Part shown: one piece after another, positions 19,601 to 32,619 of the stretch
Position numbering within the stretch: the stretch's first letter is position 1
Layout: every line of letters begins with the position of its first letter
Assembly: GCA_026075535.2 (NCBI GenBank)
Contig: AP026545.1
Span: 2,232,001-2,296,000 of the forward strand
Origin: Tricholoma matsutake
Taxonomy: Eukaryota > Basidiomycota > Agaricomycetes > Agaricales > Tricholomataceae
Reading direction: 5' to 3'
Length of the DNA stretch: 64,000 bases
The notes under the pieces: generated by a model
Database searches by the model: none
What the model was told of the DNA's origin: nothing
What the model saw: the letters and a program-made list of their open reading frames with translations, nothing else
Program-made: the position numbers and the translations under genes

Positions 19601-20804
19601 CCTTACTACGGCGAGGGCGATGGGAATGCTCGGCAATTCTGTCAGAGGGCTAACCCCTATGCAGAAACGCCTTCTGTACCGTTCGTGTGTCGTACCTATT
19701 ATGACATACGGACTCAGATTATGGCACTTCAAAAGCGCTCGCGTCAAAGGGGTCATCAAAACGTTGGCCCAAGTGCAGTCCATTGCCGCACGTTGGATCC
19801 TCGGTGCATTCAGAACCACCCCTATCGGCGGTCTGGAAAGTATCGCAGGACTGCTGCCCATGCAGCTGTTACTGCGTCGCTTAGTCGACAGGGGGGTATT
19901 CAGAACCCCTCTATTGGCTCCATCACACCCCCTAAGAGCGATCTTAGGGCCTAATCACGTCGGCACTACCCACTCTCATGAGCTAGGACTCTGGGGAGGG
20001 AACGTGCTCGACACACTTACCTTGCAAGGGCCGTCTGTCGCTTCGGCTGCAGCCTTGGCCCTCGTACCAGGCGATGAATTCGACCCCTTTGGGGAAGGAA
20101 GAAAACACACCTGGAAACAGAGTGAAGGACTTATTCCCCACTCGCTTTTCCTCTCATCGCCTCACCTCTAAGGAGGATGGAGCGAGGAACTCTTACAAGA
20201 GTGACCTCGATAAGGCCTGGGCTGCTGCCCTGGTCGAGGACGACACTCTTGTCATTGCAGTGGACGCCTCAGTGCCCACAGATGCTAAATTTCAGGCTGT
20301 CGCCTGTGCTCTTGTCTTCGGACAGGGAGAACAGGTCGATCGCGTTGTCTCAGCTTCTGGGAGGAGAACCCCCCCAGAAGTCGAACTCTTTGCTCTCCAA
20401 CTGGGCATCTCGGCTGCGTGCAGCAGAGGATGCAAAAAGTTGGTGATATTCTCGGATTCTACTACGGGCATTGAGTCCCTAATCGATCCTAAACCACGCT
20501 CTGAGCAAATCTTTGCTCTGGACGCTTGTCGCTCCCTGCGTCCCTGGCTAGCTGGGGACGAGGGGAGGAACGTTACATTCTGGCACGTCCCCTCGAAATT
20601 CGAGTGGAACGTTCACAAGATGGCTCACGATGTAGCTACATCTACCAAGATCTCCGTGGGTAGACACCCGCGGACGTCTCTAGACTACCTTAGGAATCAG
20701 GTCGAAAAGGCCGTTTGTAAGGATTGGCACACCCGGTTCGCAGATCCTGCGTACCGTGGACGACACTTCTACCAGCTCAAAGGAGTCGGTGGAAAGCCAG
20801 TATT

Positions 20805-22964
20805 TTTTTTTTTTTTTTTTTTGGATCAGAATTTATAACGCGGGGCTCGGACGCAGTCCGCGGAGCAAGGTACAAACTCGGGTACTACTTTATCTACGCG
20901 TTCCCCTCGCCCATCTCCCACTCAGGTCCCCGTTTTAGCCACCTTTAGGCGGGCAGTTCCACAGACGTTGGCCTCTCAGCCAGGAAAGGCAATAATCTGG
21001 AGGGGGCGCCCCCCCCTCCCGAAGTTAGCCATTAGATCGCCCCCTGGAGCAAACGGTCCCCCAGCCACATGTCCGACCGAGGCCAGACCAGGCGCAGCAG
21101 TGTTAATTCACCGTAAATCCCCCCTTGCAGGAGGAATAACCGTCTGCGTTTTTCCAGCCAACGAGGATTGACCACCCCAGACGAATGAGGTGGACCATCA
21201 CCGTGTTGTGCACAAGTGACAGTAACAAGGCGGGTGGTTGTTCACCTGGTTATTCACCGTGACCGCCGTAAGTAGGGGGCCGAGACCCCCCTCGAGCAAA
21301 TGCACCTATGTGCACGCACTCGATGACATCGTCCCCCCCGCAGTGGGGGGAAGGTATAGGGAAGCGACACCATGTCACCATCCCGATAGTGGCCACCAGT
21401 TACTTGGTGGCCGTGAATGTAGAGGGGGATAGCCCCCTGTACTAGTTGCGGCGCTGCTGTCCACGAGGACCTCAAGGACGACGGCGCCGTGCTGGGGACG
21501 AGGGTTCCCCAGATTGAAGCTCTGATTGAGCGGTGTGCACCGCCGCGTAGGAAGCCCGGAAGGCTGCCGGAGACGTGAGATCGAGAGGTGTCGGAACAGC
21601 TGCTAGTTCCGCCGACATCGTCTCAGACAGTCACCAGGTGGTCGTGAATAACTCCCAGGCCATTTGGCGCCATGCGTTCCTCTCTGCAGGGGGAACGGCG
21701 GATGTACGGACGGTACCAATGAACATGGTCATCGCGTCGAGTTGGTGTAGCATGGCATGAGAGGTGGCTTCGATTTCCAACCTGTCATTCACAGATAGCG
21801 GCACTTCGTCCTCCACCAACTCAGGGATGGGGGGCAAAGGCGGTAATGGGGCAGGGGATGCCTCCGGATAGAAGAGCTCGGCCATGCCGAGCTCCTGTGA
21901 ATACATGTCCTCGCGTTCAAGACTGCGAGTCCATCGTTTATGTGCGACATGGACGTCCTGCGCCCACAGCACACGGTCTATCGTTTGCCTCGAGGCCAGC
22001 TTGGGGCTGCTCTCGGCGTAATTGAGGGCCTCTTGCATAGCAAGAGAGTCCTCGTCATCCTCAGGGTCGGAGAGGTCTTCTCCAGCCCATAGATCTCTAA
22101 CTGCCCGTAGGGCAGTAGCTACATCCGGATCGTCTTGATCGTACCGGGTGTCGTAGTCTTGGACGTCATCATCAAAGATGTCGCCCGTGATCAGAACGGG
22201 GTAGCGTAGACCCCGATGTGGTGGTTGGACTGCAGCGTGGAATCGATAACGGCTGGTCCCTTATCTACATTCCGGGTCCACCCGATCCAGCCTCCGAACG
22301 CTCCGAGGGGGCGAGCAAGCTGCACATCCTGCTGCCTAGTGGGAGAATATTGAACCCGGGTCATGACACCCTAGACGAGTGAGCACCGGAGGTAGAGAGT
22401 TGGTGGAGAGTGGCGGCCACCAAGGTAACGACCTAGCCGCCAGGGGGCACCATCGCCCGGCCCCTTTTAACGATGGTGTATTCCAACGGGTAGTCAGTGT
22501 AGCATGTCTCTAGTAATAGAAACTCACAGAGCATGGAGGCTAGAAGCCTCCCAGACAACCAGCAGTCCAGTGATAACGTCCCTTCTCCCTAAGCCAGACC
22601 TCCCCCAACTAAACGAGTGTGTCGACTTGGGCGAGCGTTGAAGCAGGCATCCCACACCCACTCTAAGCCCCCAGAGGGACCCAGACTACTCTTTCATAAA
22701 CAACACTCACCTAGTCAGGATCCTCGAAGCCCAGGAGAACGAGACAGATAGCAGCCATTGTCAGAAACAATGACCGGGGCATCCACGGAGATCGGATGGA
22801 CGGATCTCTTAGCAAATCAGGGCACGCCTGGAGACGCCGAGAGCGTTCGTGATGGTGAAATCCGATCGAAAATCGGACGAAAATTGAGGTGTCGACGTCG
22901 CTTGCAACGTTGAGCAGAGGTGTTTACCACTGTTTATGGTGGTAGTAACAAGTCAAGGAGCGAC
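20805..22964 (-). mobile_element. N5: N-I element copied from spliced RNA
   Basis: Poly(T) from 20805, 5' end at 22962. TSD TGGAAAGCCAGTATT at 20790-20804 and 22965-22979. Matches N1 closely except for the exact loss of the 69-nt GT-AG segment; the join lies between 22231 and 22232. Confidence 0.92.
21472..22231 (-). pseudogene. N ORF without start codon (N5)
   Basis: The frame corresponds to the N1 ORF from GTC CAA CCA onward but has no ATG, because the intron containing it is gone. The first downstream Met (MQEALNYAES, at 22038) opens a frame that ends at 21631 through a CGA to TGA change after ELFTTTW. The last stop, after RRRRP, is the one shared with N1 and N8. Confidence 0.8.
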
Positions 22965-24064
22965 TGGAAAGCCAGTATTACCCTCGACTCACAAAGGTGG
23001 GCCTTGGCTGAAAGTTATGGGGAGCAACACTACGTTGACTTCTCGTTCAACTCGTATGATCACTGGCCATGCTCCCATAGGGGAGTATCGTCAACGTCTA
23101 TCCCTCGACGGGAAATACCAATGCTGGTGCCTTGGTCCCGATATACAAACTCGAGACCATCTGCTACGCGTCTGCCCCAAGGTGGACCGCAAAGAAACTC
23201 GTGCAAGCCCCGACTCTGTCGAAGGCTTTCATGAATTCATGGACAGTAATCCTGCATTAGGATCGTTCAACTCACTTGCGTGGGATCCAGGATAGGTTGT
23301 GCGCGCAGGGCGTATGACCCTCGTCTGGTTCTGGCTAGTGTTATCGGTATGTCGGGGTGGCCGTTGGGCACCAGGCGAGTCCGTTAACCCTCATAAAGGG
23401 GGCCCACCCGTGTTCAGGAGCGACTGTCAGGGAGGGGGGACACGACACCAGGTACTGGTTCGGGGAGGCGCCTGAGCGCTTTCAGATCCAATGTCGGTTG
23501 CGCATTACGATGACTCAATCGTCTACGCCTTCCTTTTCGAGCTGAGAGGCTCATGTCGGGGCGGCAGTTTCCCCTAAATCTTGCACTCATACCCGTAGGG
23601 ATTCGGGGAACACGACATCGTCAAGTCCGGGTTGTCGGTACGCCACCACTGGCAAGTCCGTTTACTCGATAAAGGGGGCCCCCTTAGTGGTCATCGCAGC
23701 TATCCAGGTGGTTGGTGCGAAGATTAGCAGGAGGAGGACTTGGGCTGGGCGTAGTGTACTCTGCTTGTATGTCTCTACCGCGGACTGCGACCGGGCGCCG
23801 CGTTATAAATTTTTGATCCAAAAAAAAAAAAAAAAATGGGGTCGTCGCCAGGAGTTCTGGGCGTACCGGCTCTGGAAGGGTCCCCCACATCCATCGCTTC
23901 GCCCGATCTCCCCCTTACTCTGCTAACAGAATCTGACATGCGTTGGTAAGACGCTATATAAACCAGATCGCTGGGATCGTTGACGGATGGAGCCACAAAA
24001 GATGAAAACGGTGTCGACGAAGTTTTTGGTGGCTGTGCACATCGCGGTAACAAGACAAGAAGCG

Positions 24065-25081
24065 ATCGATGGGCGTCAAGTATAGCGCCGATAAAACAGG
24101 GGACAGGGCAGAGCCTTGACCCACTCCCACATCGGCCGCAAAGGAGCCGGATGAGAAGGCGTTCCATTTGTAGGTCGTTTTGCGACCGACTAGGTATGAA
24201 CGGAAGAAGTTCACTACTTGCGCAGGGAACCCCGACCGAGAGATAATCTCCAATAGAACCTGGTGGTTCAAGGAGGGGAAGAACTGAGCGATGTCGAAAG
24301 CGACAACACTCGTTTTGAGACCCTTGGCCCATCCCGCTCTGACGAGGTGGGTAAGGTAGATACCTGCATCCTCCGTGGAACGCTGGGCGACGCCTCCGAA
24401 CTGGTTTTGTTCAAAGGCTTCGTGTGCTACGCCGTCGAATTGAAGCCGTCTGGACAGCATCTTTTCGACTAATTTGCCCAGGGTGTTCAGGAGCACTATG
24501 GGCCTGAACGACTTAGGGGTGGAGTAATTGGGTTTCCCTGGTTTCGGGATGATAACCGACAGGGACTCCTTAAAGTGAGCCGGCCAGTGGCCAGCGGTGA
24601 TGCACGCCTCAGCAATGCGGGTGATGAGCCCTGCCACTTCTGGGTTGCTACACCAGTGTTTTAGGTGCGACCACGTAACATGATCGGGCCCTGGAGCGGA
24701 ACGGGAAGAGCACGCATTTAGCGCTTCTTTCATTTCCGTGACCGAGAACGGGATCCAGGCCCTTTCAGGCACCGGATCGAGTTCATCAAGAATGCTCAGA
24801 TCGACTACTCGATCTGAGGCCGCGTTATAGGACCCATCAAGGGCAGCCCAGAGAGATTCCAGATCGTTGCAGGGTTCTCCCCGATAGGAGATAGCCTCAT
24901 ACGATGGAAGGTTACGTTGACGAGTCCAGGACATCAGATCCCAGGGTCGTCTATTCATCGTAGCCACTTCCTGGATACGGTCATCGAAAAAGTCGCGCTT
25001 CGCATGTCGCATGACTTTCCTATAGAGCTTCCAGTCCTCTTCGTCACGAGAGGCCCTGTAAGCGTCGAGGGCACCACTGCA
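24065..25081 (-). pseudogene. L5: LINE ORF2 fragment (linker and RT)
   Basis: About 1 kb of antisense ORF2, from SGALDAYRASRDEEDW (about codon 335) to just before RT YVDD. Open throughout, with Trp at codon 464. Left edge is the 5' end of L3, right edge the poly(T) of L6. It is the target into which other copies went; the rest of its element is not identifiable in the window. Confidence 0.8.
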
Positions 25082-27231
25082 TTTTTTTTTTTTTTTTTTT
25101 TTGGGTCAAAAGTTTATAGCGCGGCGCCCGATCGCAGTCCGCGGTAGAGACGTACAAACGAGGTACACTACGCCCAGCCCAAGTCCTCCTCCTGCTGATC
25201 TTCGCACCAACCACCTGGATAGCTGCACCGACCACTAAGGGGGCCCCCTTTATCGAGTAAACGGACTTGCCAGTGGTGGCGTACCGACAACCCGGACTTG
25301 ACGATGTTGTGTCCCCGAATCCCTACAGGTATAAGTGCAAGATTTAGGGGAAACTGCCGCCCCGACGTGAGCCTCTCAGCTCGGAAAGGAGAGCGTAGTC
25401 GACTGAACTCGTCGTAACACGTAACCGACAGCGGATCTGAAAGCGCTCAGGCGCCTCCCCGAACCGGTACCTAGTTTCGTGTCCCCCCTCCCTGACAGTC
25501 GCTCCTGAACACGGGTGGGCCCCCTTTATGAGGGTTAACGGACTCGTCTGGTGCCCAACGGCCACCCCGACATACCGATAACACTAGCTAGAACCAGACG
25601 GGGGTCATACGCCCTGCGCGCACAACCTATCCTGGGTCCCACGCAAGTGAGTTGAATGATCCTAGTGCAGGATTATTGTCCATGAATTCGCTGAAGCCCT
25701 CGACAGTGTCTGGGCTTGCACGAGTTTCTTTGCGATCCACCTTGGGGCAGACGTGTAGCAGGTGGTCCCGAGTTTGTATGTCAGGACCAAGGCACCAGCA
25801 TTGGTATTCCCCGTCCAGGGATAAACGTTGACGATACTCCCCTATAGGAGCATGGCCAGTGATCATACGAGTTGAACGAGAGGTCAACGTAGTGTTGCTT
25901 CCCATTGCTTTCAGCCAAGGCCCACCTTTGTGAGTCGAGGGTAACACCGGTTTTCCACCTACTCCTTTGAGTTGGTAGAAGTGTTGTCCACGGTACGCAG
26001 GATCTGCGAACCGGGTGTGCCAATCCTTACAAACGGCCTTTTCGACTTGGTTTTTAAGGTAGTCTAAAGACGTCCGCGGGTGTCTGCCCACGGAGATCTT
26101 GGTAGATGTAGCTACATCGTGAGCCATCTTATGTACGTTCCACTCGAATTTCGAGGGGACATGCCAGAATGTAACGATTCTCTCTTCGTCTCCGGCTAGC
26201 CAGGAACGAAGGGAACGACAAGCGTCCAGGGCGAAGATTTGCCCAGAGCGTGGTTTTGGATCGACTAGGGACTCAATGCCCGTAGTAGAGTCCGAGAAGA
26301 TCACCAACTTTTTGCAACCTCTGCTGCACGCAGCCGAGACGCCCAGTTGGAGAGCGAAGAGTTCGACTTCTGGGGGGGTTCTCCTTCCAGAAGCTGAGAC
26401 AACGTGATCGACCTGTTCTCCCTGTCCGAAGACAAGAGCACAGGCGACCGCTTGGAATTTGGCATCTGTGGGCACCGAGGCGTCCACTGCGACGACGAGA
26501 GTGTCCTCCTCAACCTGGGCAGAAGCCCAGGCCTTATCAAGGTCACTCCTGTACGAGTTCCTCGCTCCATCCTCCTTAGAGGTGAGGCGATGAGAGGAGA
26601 AGCGAGTGGGGAATAAATCCTTCACTCTGTTTCCAGGTGTGTTTTCTTCCCCGAAGGGGTCGAATTCATCGCCTGGTACCAGGGCCAGAGCTGCAGCCGA
26701 GGCTACAGATGGACCTTGTAGGTTTAGTGTGTCGAGCACGTTGCCTCCCCAGAGTCCAAGCTCATGAGAGTGGGTGGTGCCGACGTGATTAGGCCCTAAG
26801 ATTGCTCTTAGGGGGTGAGATGGGGCCAGTAGAGGGGTTCTGAACACCCCTCTGTCGACTAAACGACGCAGTAACAGCTGCATAGGCAGCAGTCTGGCGA
26901 TACTTTCCAGGCCACCAATCGGGGTGGTTCTGAATGCACCAAGGATCCAGCGTGCAGCGATGGACTGCACTTGGGCCAACGTTTTGATGACACCCTTGAC
27001 GCGAGCGCCCTTGAAGTGCCATAGTCTAAGTCCGTATGTCATAATAGGTACGACGCACGAACGGTAGAGAAGGCGTTTCTGCATAGGGGTCAACCCTCTA
27101 ACAGAATTGCCGAGCATTCCCATCGCCCTCGCAGTGGTGAGGGCTTTGGTGGAGTAGAACCGCGTGTGCTCCTTGAAAGAGAGCTTACGGTCGAAGAAAA
27201 AGCCCAGGTACCTCCAGGTACCCTTGGGTTT

Positions 27232-29452
27232 TTTTTTTGTTTTTTGGATCAGAATTTATAACGCGGGGCTCGAACGCAGTCCGCGGAGCAAGGTACAAAC
27301 TTGGGTACTACTTTATCTACGCGTTCCCCTCGCCCATATCCCACTCAGGTCCCCGTTTTAGCCACCTTTAGGCGGGCAGTTCCACAGATGTTGGCCTCTC
27401 AGCCAGGAAAGGCAATAATCTGGAGGGGGCGCCCCCCCCTCCCGAAGTTAGCCATTAGATCGCCCTCTGGAGCAGACGGTCCCCCAGCCACATGTCCAAC
27501 CGAGGTCAGACCAGGCGCAGCAGTGTCAATTCACCGTAAATCCCCCCTTGCAGGAGGAATAACCGTCTGCGTTTTTCCAGCCAACGAGGATTGACCACCC
27601 CAGACGAGTGAGGTGGACCATCACCGTGTTGTGCACGAGTGACAGTAACGAGGCAGGTGGTTGTTCACCTGGTTATTCACCGTGACCGCCGTAAGTAGGG
27701 GGCCAAGACCCCCCTCGAGCAAATGCACCCATGTGCACGCACTCGATGACATCGTCCCCCCCGCAGTGGGGGGAAGGTATAGGGAAGCGACACCATGTCA
27801 CCATCCTGATAATGGCCACCAGTTACTTGGTGGCCGTGAACGTAGAGGGGGATAGCCCCCTGTACTAGTTGCGGCGCTGCTGTCCACAAGGACCTCGAGG
27901 ACGACGGCGCCGTGCTGGGGACGAGGGTTCCCCAGATTGAGGCTCTGATTGAGTGGTGTGCACCGCCGCGTAGGAAGCCCGGAAGGCTGCCGGAGACGTG
28001 AGGTCGAGAGGTGTCGGAACGGCTGCTAGTTCCGCCGACATTGTCTCAGATAGTCGCCAGGTGGTCGTGAATAACTCCCAGGCCATTTGGCGCCATGCGT
28101 TCCTCTCTGCAGGGGGAACGGCGGACGTACGGACGGTACCAACGAACATGGTCATCGCGTCGAGTTGGTGTAGCATGGCATGAGAGGTGGCTTCGATTTC
28201 CAGCCTCTCATTCACAGATAACGGCACTTCGTCCTCCACCAGTTCAGGGATGGGGGGCAAAGGCGGTAACGGGGCAGGGGATGCCTCCGGATAGAAGAGC
28301 TCAGCAATGCCGAGCTCCTGAGTGTACATGTCCTCGCGTTCAAGACTGCGAGTCCATCGTTTATGTGCGACATGGACGTCCTGCGCCCACAGCACACGGT
28401 CGATCATTTGCCTCGAGGCTAGCTTGGGGCTGCTCTCGGCATAATTGAGGGCCTCCTGCATAGCAAGAGAATCCTCGTCATCCTCAGGGTCGGAGAGGTC
28501 TTCTCCAGCCCATAGATCTCTAACTGCCCGTAGGGCAGTAGCTACATCCGGATCGTCATGATCGTACCGGGTGTCGTAGTCTTGGACGCCATCGTCGTAG
28601 ATGTCGCCCGTAATCAGGGAGGGGTCGTGTAGACCCCAGCGTGGTGTTTGGGCTCTAGTTCGCCGTTTAGGCATTGAGAGGGGAAGTTAGTGCTAGTAGG
28701 TGATAGTAGAAATCAAGATACGTAGCGTGCCATCGATAACAGCTGGTCCCTTATCTCTATTCCGGGTCCACCCGATACTGCCTCCGAACGCTCCGAGGGG
28801 GGGACAGGCCGCACATCCTGTAGCCCAGTGGGAGAAGATTGAACCGGGATCATACCACCCTAGAAGAGTGAGCACCGGAGGTAGAGAGTTGGTGGAGAGT
28901 GGCGGCCACCAAGGTGACGACCTAGCCGCCAGGGGGCACCATCGCCCGGCCCCTTTTAACGATGGTGTATTCCAACGGGTAGTCAGTGTAGCATGTCTCT
29001 AGTAATAGAAACTCACAGAGCATGGAGGCTAGAAGCCTCCCAGACACCTAGCAATCCAGTGATAACGTCCCTTCTCCCTAAGCCAGACCTCCCCCAACTA
29101 AACGAGTGTGTCGACTTGGGCGAGCGTTGAAGCAGGCATCCCACACCCACTCTAAGCCCCCAGAGGGACCCAGACTACTCTTTCATAAACGACACTCACC
29201 TAGTCAGGATCCTCGAAGCCCAGGAGAACGAGACAGGTAGCAGCCATTGTCAAAAACAATGACCGGGGCATCCACGGAGATCGGATGGACGGATCTCTTA
29301 GCAAATCAGGGTAGGCCTGGAGACGCCGAGAGCGTTCGTGATGGTGAAATCCGATCGAAAATCGGACAAAAATTGGAGTCTCGACGTTGCTACCAACATC
29401 GAGCAAGAGTGTTTACCACTGTTTATGGTGGTTGTAACAAGTCAAGGAGCGT
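27232..29452 (-). mobile_element. N6: full-length N-I element in L6 ORF2
   Basis: Poly(T) interrupted by one G from 27232, 5' end at 29450. TSD GGTACCCTTGGGTTT at 27217-27231 and 29453-29467. ORF intact, close to N4. The leader hairpin near the 5' end differs from N1 by compensating changes: GATGTTG pairs with CAACGTC. Confidence 0.93.
27865..28674 (-). CDS. N-element protein, full-length form
   Basis: 269 aa, differing from the N4 protein at only a few residues (for example FRASYAAVHTTQ for FQASYAAVHTAQ). It has the acidic N-terminal half, proline-rich linker, Trp-containing helix and complete basic tail. The start is in the 69-nt intron-like segment. Function unknown. That two independent insertions keep the whole frame argues that the source element codes for a used protein. 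Confidence 0.75.
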   Translation of the reverse strand: MPKRRTRAQTPRWGLHDPSLITGDIYDDGVQDYDTRYDHDDPDVATALRAVRDLWAGEDLSDPEDDEDSLAMQEALNYAESSPKLASRQMIDRVLWAQDVHVAHKRWTRSLEREDMYTQELGIAELFYPEASPAPLPPLPPIPELVEDEVPLSVNERLEIEATSHAMLHQLDAMTMFVGTVRTSAVPPAERNAWRQMAWELFTTTWRLSETMSAELAAVPTPLDLTSPAAFRASYAAVHTTQSEPQSGEPSSPARRRRPRGPCGQQRRN

Positions 29453-30696
29453 GGTACCCTTGGGTTTGAGGGGGGTATTGCCCGTGTATGGGGCAAATCC
29501 GAGATCGATGGGTAGAGGAGTGAATCTCCTCGCCCTTGAGAAATGAAATATTTCAGACTTGTCGTGTTCGAGGACAAGCCCGAGGGAAGTGAATGCCTGG
29601 AATATCCAGCCATACGCTTTTTTGAGCAGGGGGAGATTATCCTCCAGCTGTGGAGAGCGGGCGATGAGGGTGCCATCGTCCACGTAGGACATGAGATCAA
29701 CATCTCTGCCGACCTCGCTCCTTCTGAAGAGCTTCATAATGGGCGTTAGATATAGCGCCGATAAGACAGGGGACAAGGCAGAGGCTTGACCCACTCCCAC
29801 ATCGGCTGCAAAGGAGCCAGATGAGAAAGCGTTCCATTTGTAGGTCGTTTTGCGACCGACAAGGTATGAGCGGAAGAAATTCACTACTTGCGCAGGGAAT
29901 CCCGACCGAGAGATGATCTCCAGTAGAACCTGGTGGTTCAAGGAGGGGAAGAACTGAGCGATGTCGAAAGCGACAACACTCGTTTTGAGCCCTTTGGCCC
30001 ATCCTGCTCTGACCAGGTGGGTGAGGTAGATACCTGCGTCCTCAGTGGAACGCTGGGCGACTCCTCCGAACTGATTTTGCTCGAAGGCCTCGTGTGCGAC
30101 ACCGTCGAACTGAAGTCGCCTGGACAACATCTTCTCGACTAGTTTGCCCAAAGTGTTCAGCAGCACGATAGGCCTGAACTACTTAGGGGTAGAATAGTTA
30201 GGTTTCCCTGGCTTCGGGATGATGACCGACAGGGATTCCTTGAAGTGAGCCGGCCAATGACCAGCAGTGATGCACGCCTCAGCAATGCGGGTAATGAGCC
30301 CTGCCACTTCCGGGTTGCTACACCAGTGTTTTAGGTGCGACCACGTAACATGATCGGGACCTGGAGCGGAACGGGAAGAGCACGCGTTTAGCGCTTCTTT
30401 CATTTCCGTGACGGAGAACGAGATCCAGGCCCTTTCAGGCACCGGATCAAGTCCATCAAGAATGCTCAGATCGACTACTCGATCTGATGCAGCATTATAG
30501 GACCCATCAAGGGCAGCCCACAGAGAATCCAGATCGTTACAAGGTTCTCCCCGATAGGAGATCGCCTCGACGCTTCTTGTCTTCTTACCGCGACGTGCAC
30601 AGCCACAAAAAATTTTCGTCGACTCCGTTTTCATACTTTGCAGCTCAATCCGTCCTCGATCCCAGCGATCCGGTATAACCAGCGCCTTACCAACGC

Positions 30697-32619
30697 ATGT
30701 CAGATTCATACTCCAGAAGTAGGGGGAGATCGGGTGAGGCGATGGACGAGGGGGGACCCTCTAGATCCGGTACGCCCAGAACTCCCGGTGACGACCCCAT
30801 TGATTCCCTGCGGCTCTCTTCGAGCCGCAGATCCACACAGATTGTACCCTCAGTGGGCCCTCACAGGACCCAAAGAGGTTCTCCAACCCCCTCCCCCTAT
30901 GGGGTGGGCACTATCACTCCGCGAGCACAGCGCTTTAGCGTGCCAGCGTTATCTTCCAGGGATGCGACTGCGTCTCCGGCACCTCCGGCTACCCCTTCAA
31001 CACCTGCTTCGTGGGCTGATGAAGTGGCCGACAATCTCTCTACCCGAGTCATTCAGGACACGGAGATGACTAGCGATGACTGGAGCGGACCCCAGACCTT
31101 CGCCAGTGACCTGGGAGAGTACGCAGCTGGATTCCGTGTTGTCCTCAACAGGACGGGTTCTAGACAACCGACTGCTGAAGAACGGCAGCTCATAGCTGAA
31201 CAACTGGGCTCGGTGCTGGCAGCAGCTGCCGAGGCCGGTATCGATCACAACTCTGGGAGCGCCACGCTCCGGAGCGCTATAGACAGGATGGCTGGGAACA
31301 GCAAATGACCTAGGTCGGGCGCTGCCACTAACGATCCTAACGACGTCCCAAGGACGGAGTACCTGGAGGGATGGGATGGGCAACGCCCCCCCCCTCACAA
31401 ATCAGCGAGGACTCGAGGCCCGAAAGGGGCTCGACCTCTTCCTAAACCCCCAGCAGGGGGTGTCTCATCGTCATGGGGTCGAGGACCTCCTCCCCCCGTG
31501 AACTGGTCCACCAGGCCTTCGGGCAGGGGAACCTTCGCTCAGGTCGCTCGCTTCCCTGGGGGGCGAGCACCTAACACTTCCATGGATGGCCTTGTGCGAC
31601 TAGCCAAGGCCTTCCCTGAACTTCCGACCGATAAGCTGGCTGACATACAGCAGCATGTGGGTCCTTCCAAACCGAAGGCTGCAAAGCCATCGCCTACTGT
31701 CCATGGACCATCGAGACGACAGGTCTTGGTTCACGTTCGTCCCCCCCTCGGTGCGGAAACGAACCCTGCTGACTTCTTGGACCATGTCCGAGTCACCCTC
31801 GGATTGCACCACTCTAAACTAGTGGCCCAATCCGCATCAATGCACGCTGGTAACTTATCAGTAGCTACTGACGTCGTGGCCTCCGAGGAGGACCTTCGTT
31901 GCTTCAAGGAGGCGGCCCACAAGGCGTTTCCTTTCGCTCTGCAGGTAGATGCAGCGCTACCCACGTCCACGTCGTACCTCAAGCTGGTCGATGTGCCATT
32001 CGTTGCTAATGACAAGGCTCTTACGCCTGACGTCGTCGTTGCACACCTGGGGAAGTCCGGAATATCGGACCTCGCAGTGTTACAAGTCCCCCCCCGGGTC
32101 GTACGTGATTTGAGAATGTCGGATACGTGCACCGTCTATCTTAACATCGCTGACTCTGTCAGCGGTGCACGAGCCAAGGCTCTTATCGGTCGGGGCGTCC
32201 AATTTGGACGCTACGTCGCTCACATCAGGGCTGCCAGGGCGAACCCTGGATTGCCTATTTGCCAACGGTGCTGGAAGTGGGGACACCCCACCCAAGCATG
32301 CAGAGCTCCACAGACCAGATGCCCGGTCTGCGCAGGCCCACACCGCAAGGAGCACCATCGTGCCCTCGCAGGGTGTTGCAAGGGAAACGCCAAGGCGAAC
32401 CCTCCCATCCCAGCTACCCCAGAGGGGGCAGCCTGTCCTCACCCGGCTAGGTGCATAAACTGCCGGAAAAACCACGCATCGGATGATCGTCGATGCAACT
32501 TCTGGCGACATCGCTTTGACCGTGATTGGATCAAAGCTCGCTATGACGAGGTGAGTGCGAGACGTAACTCTCGCTCCCCTCCTTCTTACCATCCCGCAGG
32601 ACGCGGTGGCCGAACGTAA
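30697..32619 (+). pseudogene. LINE ORF1 (L7), one nonsense codon
   Basis: 641 codons in frame with a single TGA at 31306-31308 (codon 204), from CGA. Otherwise complete, with zinc knuckles CQRCWKWGHPTQAC, CPVCAGPH and CINCRKNHASDDRRC. The TAA stop is followed at once by the ORF2 ATG. The stop would remove the C-terminal two thirds, so the copy cannot make a normal ORF1 protein. Confidence 0.88.

Larger units (their letters stand above)
18311..23295 (+). pseudogene. LINE ORF2 (L4), truncated and disabled
   Basis: Lacks the endonuclease. The RT and RNase H parts remain, with YVDD around 19296. Defects: TAG at 18636-18638 in place of Trp codon 464; a 4-bp duplication near 20096-20100 that shifts the frame before RNase H; and N5 at 20805. 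The TAG is shared with L7 and L9, the 4-bp duplication with L7 only. These defects therefore predate the insertion of this copy. Confidence 0.9.
18311..23835 (+). mobile_element. L4: 5'-truncated LINE carrying N5
   Basis: Begins within ORF2 at about codon 356 and ends in poly(A) at 23835. TSD ATGGGGTCGTCGCCA at 18296-18310 and 23836-23850, so this is a genuine 5'-truncated insertion, the only clear one in the window. Nearly identical to the matching parts of L7. Confidence 0.94.
14239..23939 (-). pseudogene. LINE ORF1 (L3), split by L4 and N4
   Basis: Three parts: 23939-23851, 18310-16705 and 14466-14239. Each is open and continues the frame of its neighbour across the 15-bp TSDs, so ORF1 was intact before the insertions. 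Content is as in L2 ORF1, including the Ser/Pro-rich N-terminus and zinc knuckles. N4 lies between the second and third knuckles. Confidence 0.85.
13017..24064 (-). mobile_element. L3: LINE carrying N4 and L4
   Basis: 5' end at 24064, ORF1 start at 23939. The element is interrupted by L4 (18311-23835) and N4 (14467-16689) and reaches ORF2 codon 407 at 13017, where L2 begins. The rest is probably the scrap at 2697-2777 beyond L2. The 5' flank is antisense ORF2 of L5, so L3 seems to have inserted into L5. Confidence 0.88.
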
